From: Yponomeuta sedellus | Lineage: Eukaryota; Arthropoda; Insecta; Lepidoptera; Yponomeutidae | Direction: 5' to 3' | Length of the DNA: 64,000 nt | NCBI GenBank assembly: GCA_934045075.1 | Contig: OW203722.1 | Location: forward strand, 20,498,986-20,562,985 | Shown: positions 57,201 through 60,200 of the stretch, in pieces | Layout: each line of letters opens with the position of its first letter | Numbering within the stretch: the first letter of the stretch is position 1 | Translations under genes and position numbers: made by a program | Notes under the pieces: model-generated | Database searches by the model: none | What the model was told of the DNA's origin: nothing | Seen by the model: only the letters and a program-made list of their open reading frames with translations

Positions 57201-60200
57201 CACTAAGGGCGTCGATCACAAGTTAGAGTAGAGTAGAGCTACTCCTCTAACTCGTGATCGACAACTCTAATGAGTTGGCGCCGTAGAGATAGGAAATTTA
57301 TCTGTTTATACGAAGTACAAAGGAAGAAGCAACATATGATTTGACCGCCTCAATGTCAAAAACAAAATGTTGTTATTAACAATAGCGCAAAAATGTTAAT
57401 GAACGTTACATGTTAAACATAGGTAATTAGGTATCCACCCCAAAATCTAGATCTTTTCTAATCGATTGTAACTAAGGGCCGATTCGACCAAACTATTTAT
57501 GCTTGGTATAAGTGCTAATCTTGGCATAAATCGAGAAATTCTCTTGTTAAATTCTAGATTTATTCCAAGATTAGCACTTATTATACTATTTTTATTTTTA
57601 ATGCACTAACCCGTGCTAAGGACAAAAAACCTATTTAGAGGCTAAAAATTTCACCCATGCCGGGATTCGAACCCGCAACCTCTGGCTATCCGTGCCAGCG
57701 CTCTACCAATTGAGCCAATCATGCCGGTCATTTCACTGATGCCGGTGAGTCGCCCATTGGCTCAATTGGTAGAGCGCTGGCACGGATAGCCAGAGGTTGC
57801 GGGTTCGAATCACGGCATGGGTGAAATTTTTAGCCTCTAAATAGGTTTTTAAATTAGCACTTATACCAAGCATAAATAGTTTGGTCGAATCGGCCCTTAG
57901 TGTATTATTGTTACTCACTTACTCGCTCTAACACCGTCAAGGTTCGTCGGAAGCCCTCACAGAACGTGGAAGCCCTCGTGGCCTAGTCGAATCGAGTTAT
58001 TGGAATCTATCGCTTTAGTTAGGCAACAACAGGCCATCTGCAGGAGGGGTGACCGTCCCGTGACTAACGCTACTGAAATTTTTCCAAGCCTTTCCGTGCT
58101 GCACAACGCATGTTAAGCCGTTGGCGCCGGCTGTCAAACCATGGCAGGCGATACGCCATGTCAGAGTCCTAATGGGCGGGCGGCTTGATAACTACTGACA
58201 GTAATGCCCGCCACCGTCTTACAATTCTGCACCAACCTGGACCTGGCTACCGTGGTGGAGTATGGCCTAACCTCGTGCTACTTCGTGTAGGAAGAGATCC
58301 GTGCCCCAGCAATGGGGACATACAAGGGTTAATATCGTAACACGGAGATCTGCGTACCCGTTTTGGCCGAAGGATAACAGATTGTCCAGGTAGCGGGTGG
58401 CCGACCGCGATGGGTGCGCCAAAGTTGACCGAAGATTCCTACCTCGATTATTGTAACTCCGAAAATTTTATTACTACAATTTTTCATCCTAACAATAAAT
58501 ATTAATAACTACTCTGTTCTGAATGTTATTAATTCCGAATCATCCAACTTCATAATGTCGGTAACAATAAACCTCTATTGTACTACTATTTGTTTTCCGA
58601 TATTTTCTCAAAATAACTGTTTTTTACACTATTATACGAAATCATATATTTGTTAGTAGAATTGTTTTTATTCTAAAATTTTATATTATATAGGTACCTA
58701 CATTCATTTTGTGAACTTATTAATTAGGTCAATGCCGCCACCGAGATCGACATCAGGGCAGTAGGTAGGTTAGGTTAGAACATGTAAAAACAAAAAAAAA
58801 ATACTGTTTTCAGAACGAAACCTTCCTACCTATTAGTCAGAATAGGATACTATTAGGTCAATGACGCTACGGAAATTAACATCTGGGCAGTAGATAGGTT
58901 AGGTTAGGTTAGAACATGTAAAACAACAAAAAACACTATTTTGGAATTAAATATACCAAACAAAATTTAAAAACCTATTTAGAGGCTAAAAATTTCACCC
59001 ATGCCGGGATTCGAACCCGCAATCTCTGGCTATCCGTACCAGCGCTCTACCAATTGAGCACGGGTTAGTGCATTAAAAATAAAAATAGTGATACCAACCA
59101 AAAGTCAAATTATGGTACTGTTAGGTCAGTGTTCCTACCGAAATCAACATCTGGGCAGTAGGTAGGTTAGGTTAGGTTAGAACATGTAAAAACTACAAAA
59201 AAACACTACTTTGGAACTAAACATACCAACCAAAAGTCAAATTATGGTACTTTTTGGTCAGTGTTGCTACCGAAATAGACATCTGGGCAAAACAACTGAA
59301 CAAAGATATCAAAGTCTGTAAATACATACCATACATACAAATAAGAATTATAACTTATCGATAATATGAGTAACCATTCGGAGTGATCATTCGGAGTAAA
59401 AATCGTTAGTAAGACCATTTTCGGAAGTTAGACTTTAGTTGAGCCAATATAGACCCGACAGCGATACTTTGAACTGTTTGTGTGGTACTTTCAGACTGTG
59501 GACAATCTTTCATTGTAACCTGCGTTCCTAAGGAAGAAATCAGGAGCATCTAATGCAAGTAATAAAGCAGCCATAGTGGCGAAGTTCGGGGCCGCAAATG
59601 TCTAATTTATTACCCGACTGCAGCAGAAGTTATATTTTTTGAGTGTATACATGAATATTAATTTATTACGCTTTGTAGCCTAAACGCCTCGATGGATTTT
59701 AGCTTGAGATATGTTAATCGATTCGTTTTAACTGTAATAGTAACACAGGGTTGATAAAAATATTCAAACTATTTAATTATATTATATAAATTTTTTTTTA
59801 CACAGTCGGATGTATTAAACAATGGGTATAATAAAGTCTTTTATCTACTCTGATACTACAATACAAAGATTATAAAACTGAAAACAAAACTCTTAAGACA
59901 AAAAAAGTTTTATTACGATACAAGTCTTGTATGGACACCTGCCATATATTAATGCCTGCCATGTAATAAAACTTTTTATGTTTGTAGCAAGAGTTTAGTT
60001 TTCAATTTCATAATCTTTGTATTGTAGTATCAGAGTAGATAACCTATTATTATGAAATCGTCATCGACACGCCAACAAGAGAAGATAGACATACCTTTTA
60101 GTCTGGTGCAGCGCTAGATGGCGCGGCGCCATCCCTTCATCGCGAACCACCACGCCGGCGTTGGACGTGTTGTCGACGGACGTGGCGTTGATCGCGTCGC

